Part shown: piece by piece, positions 7,271 through 15,892 of the stretch
How the letters are laid out: the number at the start of each line of letters is the position of its first letter
How positions within the stretch are numbered: position 1 is the stretch's first letter
NCBI GenBank assembly: GCA_040386355.1
Contig: JAZKFP010000228.1
Span: 1 to 22,186, forward strand
Length of the DNA stretch: 22,186 nucleotides
Direction of reading: 5' to 3'
Source of the DNA: JAZKFP01 sp040386355
GTDB taxonomy: Bacteria > Pseudomonadota > Gammaproteobacteria > Pseudomonadales > UBA6940
Translations under genes and position numbers: made by a program
Notes under the pieces: generated by a model
The model's database searches: none
Told to the model about the DNA's origin: nothing
The model's input: the letters and a program-made list of their open reading frames with translations, nothing else

Positions 7271-9832
7271 ATGGATTGGTATTTATGGAATCGAAACATA
7301 CTTATTTTAGTTTCGATTTGTTTAATTACAGCGTGCGGTGGTGGTGGGAGCACTGCGACAGAAGAAATCGATAATTCAAATACTCCTTTAGCCCCCGTAA
7401 ATACCTATAAACCAACTGCTACACCCACGCCAGACGTACCTCACCCAATTTTTTCAACAATAAAACCTACACCTATTTTGCCTATTCTTACGCCCTCACC
7501 TACCAATAATCCGATCCCTCACCCAACTTTTATTCCACCCATATCTCATGATTATGATTTAAGCGAGGGTAGAGATTTATATTTAAAAAAATGCGCCTCT
7601 TGCCATGGCAGTACAGGGAATGGTGGACCTGGAGGATCGTTAAAATTAGGGAGCTGTTTAACTTGTAGTAATTTAAATTCATTAACGAATTTTATCTCAA
7701 CTAATATGCCTAGTCCTGGAGCTTGCATTGGTACGTGCTCTCTATCAACTGCAGCCTATATTTTTAATAATTTTAAAGTTGCAGCTGCAACACCAAATCC
7801 AACAACTACACCTATTGCAACACCAACTGTTTCACCGATGTTTCCACCAGAACCCACTACAGTGCCCACGGCAGCGCCTCATTCAACTCTATCACCAGTT
7901 CCAATCGTTACTCCAAGACCAACGAATTCTGCTACTAATGGAATCTATAAGTTATCTGATATTGGAGTTTTAACGGCAAGAGAAACATTGCGAAAGGCAA
8001 CATTAGTTTTATTCGGGCGCTCACCCACATCTGAAGAGTTAGATCCGATTATAGCCAGAGGCGAAGCGGGTTTGGACGATGCGCTCAGTATTGTTGTTGA
8101 AGATAAGAATCTTGCTTTAAAGATTGGTGAAATATATAACGATGAATTTAATTGGAACGCTCGACCTGAAGTACGTGATGCAATTATTACGCGCGATTAT
8201 TTAGGCGAAGATTGGTGGGGAACAGATAACAAAAAAAGAAATCTCGCATGGGCAGCTATTCGAAATTCTGGACGCGCATTAGTAGAACATACTGTTGAAA
8301 ACAATTTGCCAATAAGCAATATAGTAACTGCAAACTATATGATGGTAAATCCATATAGTGCTCGCACATTAAATGTATACAATCGATTAGCATTTAGCGG
8401 TGTCGATAATGAAAACGATTGGCGCAAAGTTGTATTAACCGAACGTTTTCTTAAAGTAGATTCAAGATGCGTTACTAGCACCTCAACTGCCTGTGTTAAA
8501 GAATGGTTTCCATTTCCTAACACCGGTACAGCCGATGGCACTTTTGGACATGTTGGATTATTAACAGATATTTTTTTATTAGAGTCCATACCCTTCACAC
8601 CTACAAATTTAAATCGGGCTCGAGCACGTTATTTTTATAAAACCTTTTTAGATTTTGATGTGATGACACTAGACGGTGAGCGTACTGTGTCAGATTCTGA
8701 TCCTGAAATACAAAATCCTACTCTAAACAATTCAAACTGCTCAATCTGTCATTCGTACGTTGATCCGATTGCTGCCACTTTTTTAGAACGTCGAAACACG
8801 AGTACTTACAATCCAAATTTGAGCTTAACCGATATAAATCTTTTTCCAGCGGGCTACAAGAAAAGTTTAAATAATATTGAGTACTATGGAGACAACGAAT
8901 CTGAAAAAACTGAAAATCCATTAAGATGGTTAGCGCGGCAGATTATTAATGACCCACGCTTTTCAAGAGCGCAGGTAAATATCATATACCGCGGATTGAT
9001 CGGCAAAGATATCTTAAGACAAGGTGCAAATGAAGAAGCGCTAGACTCGCAAGAACATTTATTAAACAGCATTAATCTAAAATTTAAGTCTAATAATTTA
9101 AATTTAAAGTATGTTGTAAAAGATATTATCAAAAGTAAATACTTTAGAGCGAATCGAATCCTCGATGAAAATAATATTTCAGCACATCTAAATACGGGCA
9201 CAGTCCGACTAATAGGCTTGGATACATTAAATGAAAAATTAAAAAATATGCTTGGCAGTGAATGGGTGGTTTTTAATAATCCAATTTATACCAATCATTT
9301 ATCATCATTGTACGACCTGTACAATACACCATCTACTTCAGAAAATGGCATTGCATCTGCCATCTCCGCAAGCAATGTAGCCATTCATCAAAAGTTAGCG
9401 TTGGATATGAGTTGTTATATTGTTCCAAGAGATTTTTTCTTTAGCAATACGAATGATCGATTATTATTTAAAAAAGTCAATAGAACACAAACTCCTTTCA
9501 ATATGGACGGAACAGAAAACACAATATCTAAAAAAGCAATTATGGACAATATTATTTTTTTACATGAATATTTATTAGGAGAAAAACTTACTGCATCTGA
9601 TTATGAAATTCAAACTACCTATAATTTGTGGGTTGATACCTGGCGTGCTGGACAAGAATTAATAAAAATTTCAGCTAATGTACCGCTAACTTGCCCCGTT
9701 ACATATCATCCCGTTACGAATGCTGTTTTACCAACCGAAGAACGAATACTCACAGATATAAGTTATGTGATGCGTAGCTGGACAATGGTTTTGAGCTATT
9801 TATTATCCGACTACAAATTTTATTATGAGTAA
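7271..9832 (+). CDS. surface lipoprotein with c-type haem domain and DUF1588/DUF1592-like region (module 1)
   Basis: This 853-residue protein has a lipoprotein signal with lipobox ITAC (Cys22) followed by GGGG, so it is probably membrane-anchored on the far side of the inner membrane. Residues 35-92 are a Pro/Thr-rich stalk. A cytochrome-c-like domain follows, with CASCH (108-112) as haem-binding motif, Met146 in NMPSP as likely sixth ligand, and extra cysteines at 129/132 and 152/156. A second Pro/Thr linker spans about 172-222. The large C-terminal part begins with LRKATLVLFGRSPTSEELDP and carries a second CxxCH (490-494) followed by VDPIAATF. This resembles the layout of the DUF1592/DUF1588 proteins of planctomycete-type cytochromes, but the similarity is by eye. 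DUF1501 follows 68 bp downstream, suggesting a two-gene unit. Substrate and electron partner are unknown. Confidence 0.82.
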   Translation: MDWYLWNRNILILVSICLITACGGGGSTATEEIDNSNTPLAPVNTYKPTATPTPDVPHPIFSTIKPTPILPILTPSPTNNPIPHPTFIPPISHDYDLSEGRDLYLKKCASCHGSTGNGGPGGSLKLGSCLTCSNLNSLTNFISTNMPSPGACIGTCSLSTAAYIFNNFKVAAATPNPTTTPIATPTVSPMFPPEPTTVPTAAPHSTLSPVPIVTPRPTNSATNGIYKLSDIGVLTARETLRKATLVLFGRSPTSEELDPIIARGEAGLDDALSIVVEDKNLALKIGEIYNDEFNWNARPEVRDAIITRDYLGEDWWGTDNKKRNLAWAAIRNSGRALVEHTVENNLPISNIVTANYMMVNPYSARTLNVYNRLAFSGVDNENDWRKVVLTERFLKVDSRCVTSTSTACVKEWFPFPNTGTADGTFGHVGLLTDIFLLESIPFTPTNLNRARARYFYKTFLDFDVMTLDGERTVSDSDPEIQNPTLNNSNCSICHSYVDPIAATFLERRNTSTYNPNLSLTDINLFPAGYKKSLNNIEYYGDNESEKTENPLRWLARQIINDPRFSRAQVNIIYRGLIGKDILRQGANEEALDSQEHLLNSINLKFKSNNLNLKYVVKDIIKSKYFRANRILDENNISAHLNTGTVRLIGLDTLNEKLKNMLGSEWVVFNNPIYTNHLSSLYDLYNTPSTSENGIASAISASNVAIHQKLALDMSCYIVPRDFFFSNTNDRLLFKKVNRTQTPFNMDGTENTISKKAIMDNIIFLHEYLLGEKLTASDYEIQTTYNLWVDTWRAGQELIKISANVPLTCPVTYHPVTNAVLPTEERILTDISYVMRSWTMVLSYLLSDYKFYYE

Positions 9833-9900
9833 TTCTTAAAAATTTATTAGAAAAAATGCTAGGCAGTAAATAAGTTATACAAAAAACAGGTAATGCAATA

Positions 9901-11205
9901 ATGAAACGACGTGAATTATTAGGATTGTTGGGCTTTAGTGGATTGGCAAGCATGACACCTTTTGCCTGGCCTCGATATGCTCAAGCAAACACTTTAAACA
10001 ATCGTCTGTGGATTGTTGTCCAAGCGCCAGGTGGTTGGGATCCCGTTTCATTTTGCAATCCAAGAGGAGCAGTTGATTATTTTTCAACAAACAGTACAGG
10101 AAAAATTTTTAATCGAGGAATTATGTCGAATTATCCTGTAAATTTTATTGAAACCCTTGGTGGAATAACTTACGCACCTGGTGTAACTGCAACTTCAGAA
10201 CAATCGTATGGAAACTTTGTTAAGAAGTATTATCGTGATTTGTTAGTGATTAATGGAATTGAAATGAGCACAAATAACCACGATATTGGCGCTCGATTAA
10301 GTCTTTCAGGAAATGGTGGCATTGCCCTTCCTGCTTTTGCTGCATACGCTGCAGCAACAAATCAAAATCCTTTAATTTTAAATTTCTTGTCGGGTGGATC
10401 GTATATTAACACGGCTGGATTAAGTACCAAAGTTTCTGTGGATGGAGTAAAAAGTTTACTGCGCTTTAGCGACACAAATACTTTATTAAATAAAAAAGAA
10501 GTGTTTCCAAGTGAGTTATTTGAACGTTTACAGCAAGAACGATTATTGCGAGCTCAACGTTTAGCAAATCAAAGTAAATTACCGCGTGAAACTCAGGAAT
10601 TAAATGATTTTTATAATACTCAGCTTTCTTCAACCGAATTAAAACTACTTAAATCTAAAATCCCAACCAATTTGGATCCTGGTGATTTAAAATCGAAAAT
10701 TCAATATATTTGTGCTGCAATGGCAGCAAATTTAACAGCATCAGCGCAATTTGGTGTGATTGGAGTTGGAACTGGTTGGGATAGTCATGATAAGCATGAC
10801 GAACGTTCTGCAAGTTGCCTAAAAAACCTTTTTAATCATTTAGATTTTTTACGGCAAGAGGCTGAACGTCAAAATATTTCTGACCGATTAAATATTATTG
10901 TTACGTCAGATTTTGGTAGAACTCCTTACTTTAATAAAGGAAAAGGTAAAGATCATTGGACAGTAGGAAGTATGCTTTTTATGGGGCCGGATTTTCAAGG
11001 CAATAGAACAATTAATGCAACCAATCAAAATTTGCATTCAATTCCATTGAATTTGGAAACGATGCAACCAGACATCAATGGTGAGAAAATAACTATAAAA
11101 ATGATTCATAAAACGTTGCGAGCATTAACGGGTACTTTAAATAGCAATATAGATCTAGCTTTTCCAATTGACGCAAAAGCGGTTCCAAAATTATTTGCCG
11201 GTTAA
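9901..11205 (+). CDS. DUF1501 secreted protein with twin-arginine-like signal (module 1)
   Basis: This 434-residue protein begins MKRRELLGLLGFSGLA, a twin-arginine-like signal (Arg3-Arg4), with likely cleavage after AQA (about residue 29), so it is probably exported folded. The mature part fits DUF1501, an alkaline-phosphatase/sulfatase-fold family of unknown function: GGWDPVSFCNP near the start, NGIEMSTNNHD, GWDSHDKHD, then TSDFGRTP followed by KDHWTVGSMLFMGPD. These Asp/His-rich motifs are where metal ligands lie in that fold. It follows the haem-lipoprotein gene by 68 bp on the same strand and the pair is repeated downstream. In other bacteria DUF1501 genes sit next to DUF1800 or planctomycete cytochrome genes, so the pairing itself is known in kind. 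The molecular role is not. Confidence 0.88.
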   Translation: MKRRELLGLLGFSGLASMTPFAWPRYAQANTLNNRLWIVVQAPGGWDPVSFCNPRGAVDYFSTNSTGKIFNRGIMSNYPVNFIETLGGITYAPGVTATSEQSYGNFVKKYYRDLLVINGIEMSTNNHDIGARLSLSGNGGIALPAFAAYAAATNQNPLILNFLSGGSYINTAGLSTKVSVDGVKSLLRFSDTNTLLNKKEVFPSELFERLQQERLLRAQRLANQSKLPRETQELNDFYNTQLSSTELKLLKSKIPTNLDPGDLKSKIQYICAAMAANLTASAQFGVIGVGTGWDSHDKHDERSASCLKNLFNHLDFLRQEAERQNISDRLNIIVTSDFGRTPYFNKGKGKDHWTVGSMLFMGPDFQGNRTINATNQNLHSIPLNLETMQPDINGEKITIKMIHKTLRALTGTLNSNIDLAFPIDAKAVPKLFAG

Positions 11206-11769
11206 TTTTTTCAGTTCAATGATTTATCTAGAAAAAGATTATTCTTAAATTTATAAAAATATTTTTCATATGCACTTATTCAAAAATATTGAAAATTCAT
11301 AATCCTACCTTCAAAGCAGTTCTCTAAACTGAATTACTCGCAGCTTAAACTTTATTTGAACGATTCAACCTATCTTCTCAAAAAGAACTAATACATTTAA
11401 TATCAATAAAAAAATTCATATTAGAAAAAATCAATCGCATACTACATGCGCTTTTACTTTACAATTGAAACTCATTTATTATGGGTGTACGTAAAAAACA
11501 TCAAGCCGCAAATCCACGATTGACCTTATACAACTTTTTATTATTACGTCGCAACTATTCTTATCAAACCTTCACATTCAAACCTAATGAACGATAACAA
11601 AAGTTAGCATAAAAATTCCTTCACAATTCACATTAAAAAATCAATCTAATGTTACAGCATAAAATAGCCCCTCTCCTAGATTAATTATTACTTCAGTAAA
11701 TTTGTAAAGCTTCCATATGGAAATTACAGCTTCCTTAAAATTGATTTTTGAGCGTATTTCAGGTGAGCA
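11206..11769. other. AT-rich intergenic region between the two modules
   Basis: This 564-bp stretch has no convincing gene. An AT-only inverted repeat (11258-11266 with 11282-11290) lies shortly after the first DUF1501 stop and may help termination. A perfect 12-bp palindrome TTCCATATGGAA at 11711-11722 lies 47 bp before the start of the second lipoprotein and could be an operator. A 38-codon frame at 11481-11597 is probably chance. AGGTGA at 11761-11766 is the likely ribosome site for the next gene. Confidence 0.5.
11711..11722. promoter_or_regulatory. 12-bp perfect palindrome, possible operator
   Basis: TTCCATATGGAA is perfectly self-complementary and lies 47 bp upstream of the second lipoprotein start, where a repressor or activator site could be. 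No similar palindrome was found in front of the first lipoprotein gene, so a shared regulator is not supported. Confidence 0.2.
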
Positions 11770-14537
11770 ATGTTTAGCAATATCATCCATTTAGTCGCGA
11801 TACTTGCGGTTTTATTTACTTCAATTTCCATAACTGCTTGCGGTGGGGATCTTGCAAAATCATCGTCAACCAATGAAACATCTGCTTCCAATGCTTTGTT
11901 TAATCCTGCACCAGCTATTACACCCGCACCAACAATTACTCCAACTTTAAGACCGATAATTACGCCTGCACCGACAGTGACTCCAACTCTAAGACCAACA
12001 ATTACGCCTGCANNNNNNNNNNNNNNNNNNNNNNNNNNNNNNNNNNNNNNNNNNNNNNNNNNNNNNNNNNNNNNNNNNNNNNNNNNNNNNNNNNNNNNNN
12101 NNNNNNNNNNNNACCGACAGTGACTCCAACTCTAAGACCAACAATTACGCCTGCACCGACAGTGACTCCAACTCTAAGACCAACAATTACGCCTGCACCG
12201 ACAGTGACTTCAACTCTAAGACCGACAATTACGCCTGCACCGACAGTGACTCCAACTCTAAGACCAACAATTACCCCAACACCAACTCCATTTATTGATT
12301 ACGATTTAGCATTTGGAAAAAGTGAATTTAATCGCCAATGTGCTTTATGTCATGGAAGCACAGGAACTGGAGGGCCAGGTGGTTCATTAAAAATTAACAC
12401 TTGTTCAACTTGCACGAATTTAAATGTATTGACGGCTTATATTGCGGCTAATATGCCTTCACCTGGCGCGTGTATTGGCAAGTGCTCAACATCAATCGCA
12501 GCCTATATTTTTAATAATTTTAATGTTGCGACAGCCATACCCATTCCAACGGCACAACCTTCAAGTTCACCCACACTCACACCCACACAAAATTCGACAG
12601 CAGCACCAACAGCAGCACCTGTTGTCATACCTACCATTGCACCTTCAAGCTCAACGTACAAACTTTCAGATATCAGTGAATTATCTGCTGAAGCTACTTT
12701 AAGAAAAGCGACAATTATTTTATTTAATAGATTACCTACCGCTGAGGAGCGTGATCCAATTATTGCTAATGGTGACGCAGGTTTAGAAGATGCACTTAAT
12801 GTACTGGTTGAATCTGTCGATTTTTCTGCACGAATTGGTGAAATATACAAAGAAGAAATTAAATGGGTATTACCAACTGGTGTGGATGAAAATTATATTG
12901 TTATAGAGAATTTAGGCAAAGCATGGTGGAGCAACACCACAGATGGAAACCGTAATCGTTCAAATGCAGCCATTCGAAATTCAGGAAAAGCGCTCGTAGA
13001 ATATACAGTTAAAAATAATTTACCAATTAGCAATATTCTTACCGCCGATTATATGATGGTCAATCCATTCAGCGCACGCACCTTGAATGTGTATGAAAAA
13101 TTAGGATTTAGCGGTATCGATAATGAAAATGATTGGCGGAAAGTTACCTTAACTGAAAAATGGACCAAAGTTGACTCGACTTGCAGAACTGATTGCACCT
13201 ATCACTGGGCACCCTTTAATAAAGTAGGTACCAGCGACGGATCTTTTGGGCATGTAGGTCTACTTACTGATGTTTTTTGGTTAGACGCCAATCCATATAC
13301 CAATACAAACCTTAATCGTGCACGTGCTCGAATGGTTTATAAAAATTTCTTAGATTTTGACGTCATGACGCTTGGGGGTGAACGAAGCATTTCAGATGAT
13401 GCTCCTGTAGTAAATAACCCGACAATTAATAATCCTAACTGTTCAATTTGTCACTCCTACGTAGATCCTATCGCCGCTACTTTTTTACAAAGACAAAATA
13501 GAAGCACATACAATCCTGCAGCACGTTTAACCAATCCAAATCTTTTTCCAGCTGGCTTTAAAAAAAGCTTAAGCAGTATTGAACTCTATGGCGATGTCGA
13601 AATAGAAAAAACTGAAAACCCTTTACATTGGTTAGCAAATCAACTCGTTAACGATCCGCGATTTACTATGGCGCAAATACACATAATTTATCGTGGCCTG
13701 ATGGGGAAAGATATTTTAAGAAATAATGCAAATAGCGAAGCTTTAGCTGCGCAAAATCAAGTTTTTAATATTATTAATACAAAATTTAAAAGCAATAATC
13801 AAAATATTAAAATTATTGTCAAAGAACTTATTAAGACTAAATATTTTAGAGCCGAAGGAATTACAGATAGTAGTAATTTCGAAGCCCATGCTAACACTGG
13901 CACAGTCCGCCTTTTAAGCATTCCAGCACTTAACAAAAAATTAAAAAGTTTACTAGGTACCGAATGGGTAAACTTTTACACGACACGATATGAAAATAAA
14001 TTACTTCCACTTGCTGAACTATATAGCAATCCCGACACTTCTGAAAACGGAGAAGTTACGGTTGCAACAGCAAGCAATGTTGCAATTCAAAGAAAGCTTG
14101 CACTGGATATGAGCTGTAATATAGTGCCGCGAGAGTTTTTCTTTGAAAACATTGACGACCGATTACTGATGAAAAAAGTGTCTAAAACTCAAGTACCTAC
14201 TAATAGTGACGGCTCAAAAAATATTGAAGGTGAAAGTGCAATTATTGCTAATATACAGCATCTTCATATGCATTTATTTGGGGAGAAGCTGAACGCTTCT
14301 CATCCAGAAATTCAAAAAATTTATAAATTGTGGGTAGATACCTGGACCAGTGGAAATAATTTAATTAAACAAGATACGACCCTCACTGCCTTACCTTGTA
14401 CTGTAACGTATCACCCCACCACACAAGTTGCCCTTAGCACCAATCAGAGACTATTAACTGATCCAAATTATGTAATCCGAAGTTGGATTATGGTAATGAC
14501 GTATTTATTGTCTGATTATCGAATTTATTATGAATAA
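11770..14537 (+). CDS. surface lipoprotein with c-type haem domain, tandem-repeat stalk (module 2; assembly gap inside)
   Basis: This is a paralogue of the 7271-9832 product, with the same order of parts. It has a signal with lipobox ITAC (Cys24) and GGD, a Pro/Thr stalk, a haem domain with CALCH (12339-12353) and NMPSPGACIGKC, a second Pro/Thr/Ala linker, and a long C-terminal region with NCSICHSYVDPIAATF. The stalk is built from 14-residue repeats, consensus PTVTPTLRPTITPA, and 100 N (12013-12112) replace an unknown number of them. The frame before the gap and the frame after it differ only because 100 is not the true length. Repeat phase shows that both halves encode the same repeat in register, so I treat this as one intact gene and not as a frameshift or two genes. 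It ends 54 bp before the second DUF1501 gene. Function is unknown. Confidence 0.83.
11929..12281 (+). repeat. 42-bp in-frame tandem repeat (14-residue stalk repeats)
   Basis: Units lie at 11929-11970 (diverged), 11971-12012, then after the gap at 12114-12155, 12156-12197, 12198-12239 and 12240-12281 (diverged at its end). Inner units are identical or differ by one or two bases; for example, one unit has Ser in place of Pro (12198-12239). The outer units are more diverged, a pattern typical of homogenised coding minisatellites. The true copy number is hidden by the gap. Confidence 0.95.
12013..12112. other. assembly gap of 100 N
   Basis: Exactly 100 undetermined bases lie within the tandem repeat, a common placeholder length for gaps of unknown size. 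Repeat phase predicts a true length of 42n minus 1 bases, because the single A at 12113 completes the last codon of a missing unit. Confidence 0.97.
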
Positions 14538-14591
14538 TTTCTTTTAATACGCATTTAAAATTTAATGAGAAATAATAAAGGTAATTTGACA

Positions 14592-15884
14592 ATGAAAAGA
14601 CGCGAATTATTAAGTATTCTAGGGTTAAGTAGTTTGGTGGGTTTAACCCCAAGTATGTGGCCGAAATTTGCTGAAGCTGCTACTCCGAGTAATCGGTTAT
14701 GGATCATTGTTCGAGCAAGCGGTGGGTGGGATCCTGTTTCATTTTGCAATCCGCATGCAAAAGATTACACGATCACTGACAGCAAAGGTGTCACGACAAG
14801 TCGTGGCCCAATGTCTCATTATCCTGAAAGCTTTGTTGAAACCCTGGGTGGTATTCGATATGCACCAGGCATTACAGCTTCTGCCGAACGTTCCTACGGA
14901 ACATTTGTTGAAAAATACTACCAAGAATTATTAGTAATTAATGGAATTGAAATGAATACAAACGATCATGATACAGGCTCACGTTTAAGCTTATCTGGCT
15001 CAGGCGGCTTAGAGCATCCTGCATTTGCTGCCTACGCCGCTGCATCCATAAATAAGTCATTACCTTTAAGCTTTTTGACAGCAAGTGGATATTCGAATAC
15101 AGCAGGGTTAACGTCAAAAGTGAATGTTCAAGGTGTAAATAACCTTTCAAAAGTGACGGAACCCAATTTGTTAACAAACAATAAAGAAGTATTTTCTAAA
15201 GAATTATTTGAGCGATTAGAATTAGAAAGTTTGCAACGCATAGAACGCCAAAGCTCCCAAAGTACTTTGCCTCGCCAAATTAGCGAACTAAAAAGCTTTT
15301 ACGATGCACAGTTATCCTCTGTTGAATTAAAATTATTAAAAGAAAAAATGCCTATTACATTAGAACAAAATGGAAGATTTTCTGCTATTCAATATATTTG
15401 TGCAGCTATGGCCGCTAATTTAACTGTATCTGGACAACTGAGTCTTGGAGGAAGCTGGGATACTCATGATTCTCACGATGTTAACGCTGGATACTGTTTA
15501 AAATATATGGTTGAAGGGCTTGATTTTTTATGTCAGGAAGCAGCTCGGCAAGGTATTTTAGATCGTCTTAACATTATGGTTACTTCAGATTTTGGACGAA
15601 CACCTTATTATAATAGTGACAATGGAAAAGATCACTGGACTGTAGGAAGCATGCTTTTTATGGGTCCAGATTTCGATGGCAATCGGATGATTAATGCAAC
15701 TAATTCTAATGCACACGCTATAAAAATGAATTTGAATACCATGGTGCCCGATGAAAACGGCGAAAAAATAACTGCAAAAATGATTCATAAAACATTACGC
15801 GCTATAACAGGTACAGTTGATTCTCCCATGGATCGAAAAATACCTATCGATGCACCCATTGCACCTAAGTTATTTAAAGTTTAA
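14592..15884 (+). CDS. DUF1501 secreted protein with twin-arginine-like signal (module 2)
   Basis: This 430-residue paralogue of the 9901-11205 product shares the start MKRRELL, the GGWDPVSFCNP motif, NGIEMNTNDHD, SWDTHDSHD, and TSDFGRTP followed by KDHWTVGSMLFMGPD. The signal is twin-arginine-like, with a likely cut after AEA. I chose ATG 14592 over ATG 14565 because it matches the paralogue's start exactly and the nine extra residues (MRNNKGNLT) have no counterpart. The gene follows its lipoprotein partner by 54 bp. Its stop is only 8 bp from the stop of the convergent uvrB, leaving no room for a separate terminator. All DUF1501 motifs visible in copy 1 are kept, so this copy looks functional, not decayed. 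Confidence 0.88.
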   Translation: MKRRELLSILGLSSLVGLTPSMWPKFAEAATPSNRLWIIVRASGGWDPVSFCNPHAKDYTITDSKGVTTSRGPMSHYPESFVETLGGIRYAPGITASAERSYGTFVEKYYQELLVINGIEMNTNDHDTGSRLSLSGSGGLEHPAFAAYAAASINKSLPLSFLTASGYSNTAGLTSKVNVQGVNNLSKVTEPNLLTNNKEVFSKELFERLELESLQRIERQSSQSTLPRQISELKSFYDAQLSSVELKLLKEKMPITLEQNGRFSAIQYICAAMAANLTVSGQLSLGGSWDTHDSHDVNAGYCLKYMVEGLDFLCQEAARQGILDRLNIMVTSDFGRTPYYNSDNGKDHWTVGSMLFMGPDFDGNRMINATNSNAHAIKMNLNTMVPDENGEKITAKMIHKTLRAITGTVDSPMDRKIPIDAPIAPKLFKV

Positions 15885-15892
15885 GAATAAAT

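Noticed and set aside
11481..11597. 38-codon frame between the modules
   Set aside because: Too short, no ribosome site and no recognisable motif.
11929..12281. Regular repeats that might suggest a CRISPR array
   Set aside because: The units are contiguous with no spacers, stay in frame and encode a Pro/Thr stalk.
12503..12850. 115-codon antisense frame in the second lipoprotein
   Set aside because: Its composition is the antisense image of the Pro/Thr/Ala linker; the sense frame has clear paralogy.
12120..14537. Separate gene starting at GTG 12120
   Set aside because: The start lies inside the tandem repeat just after the N gap; it is the continuation of the 11770 gene.
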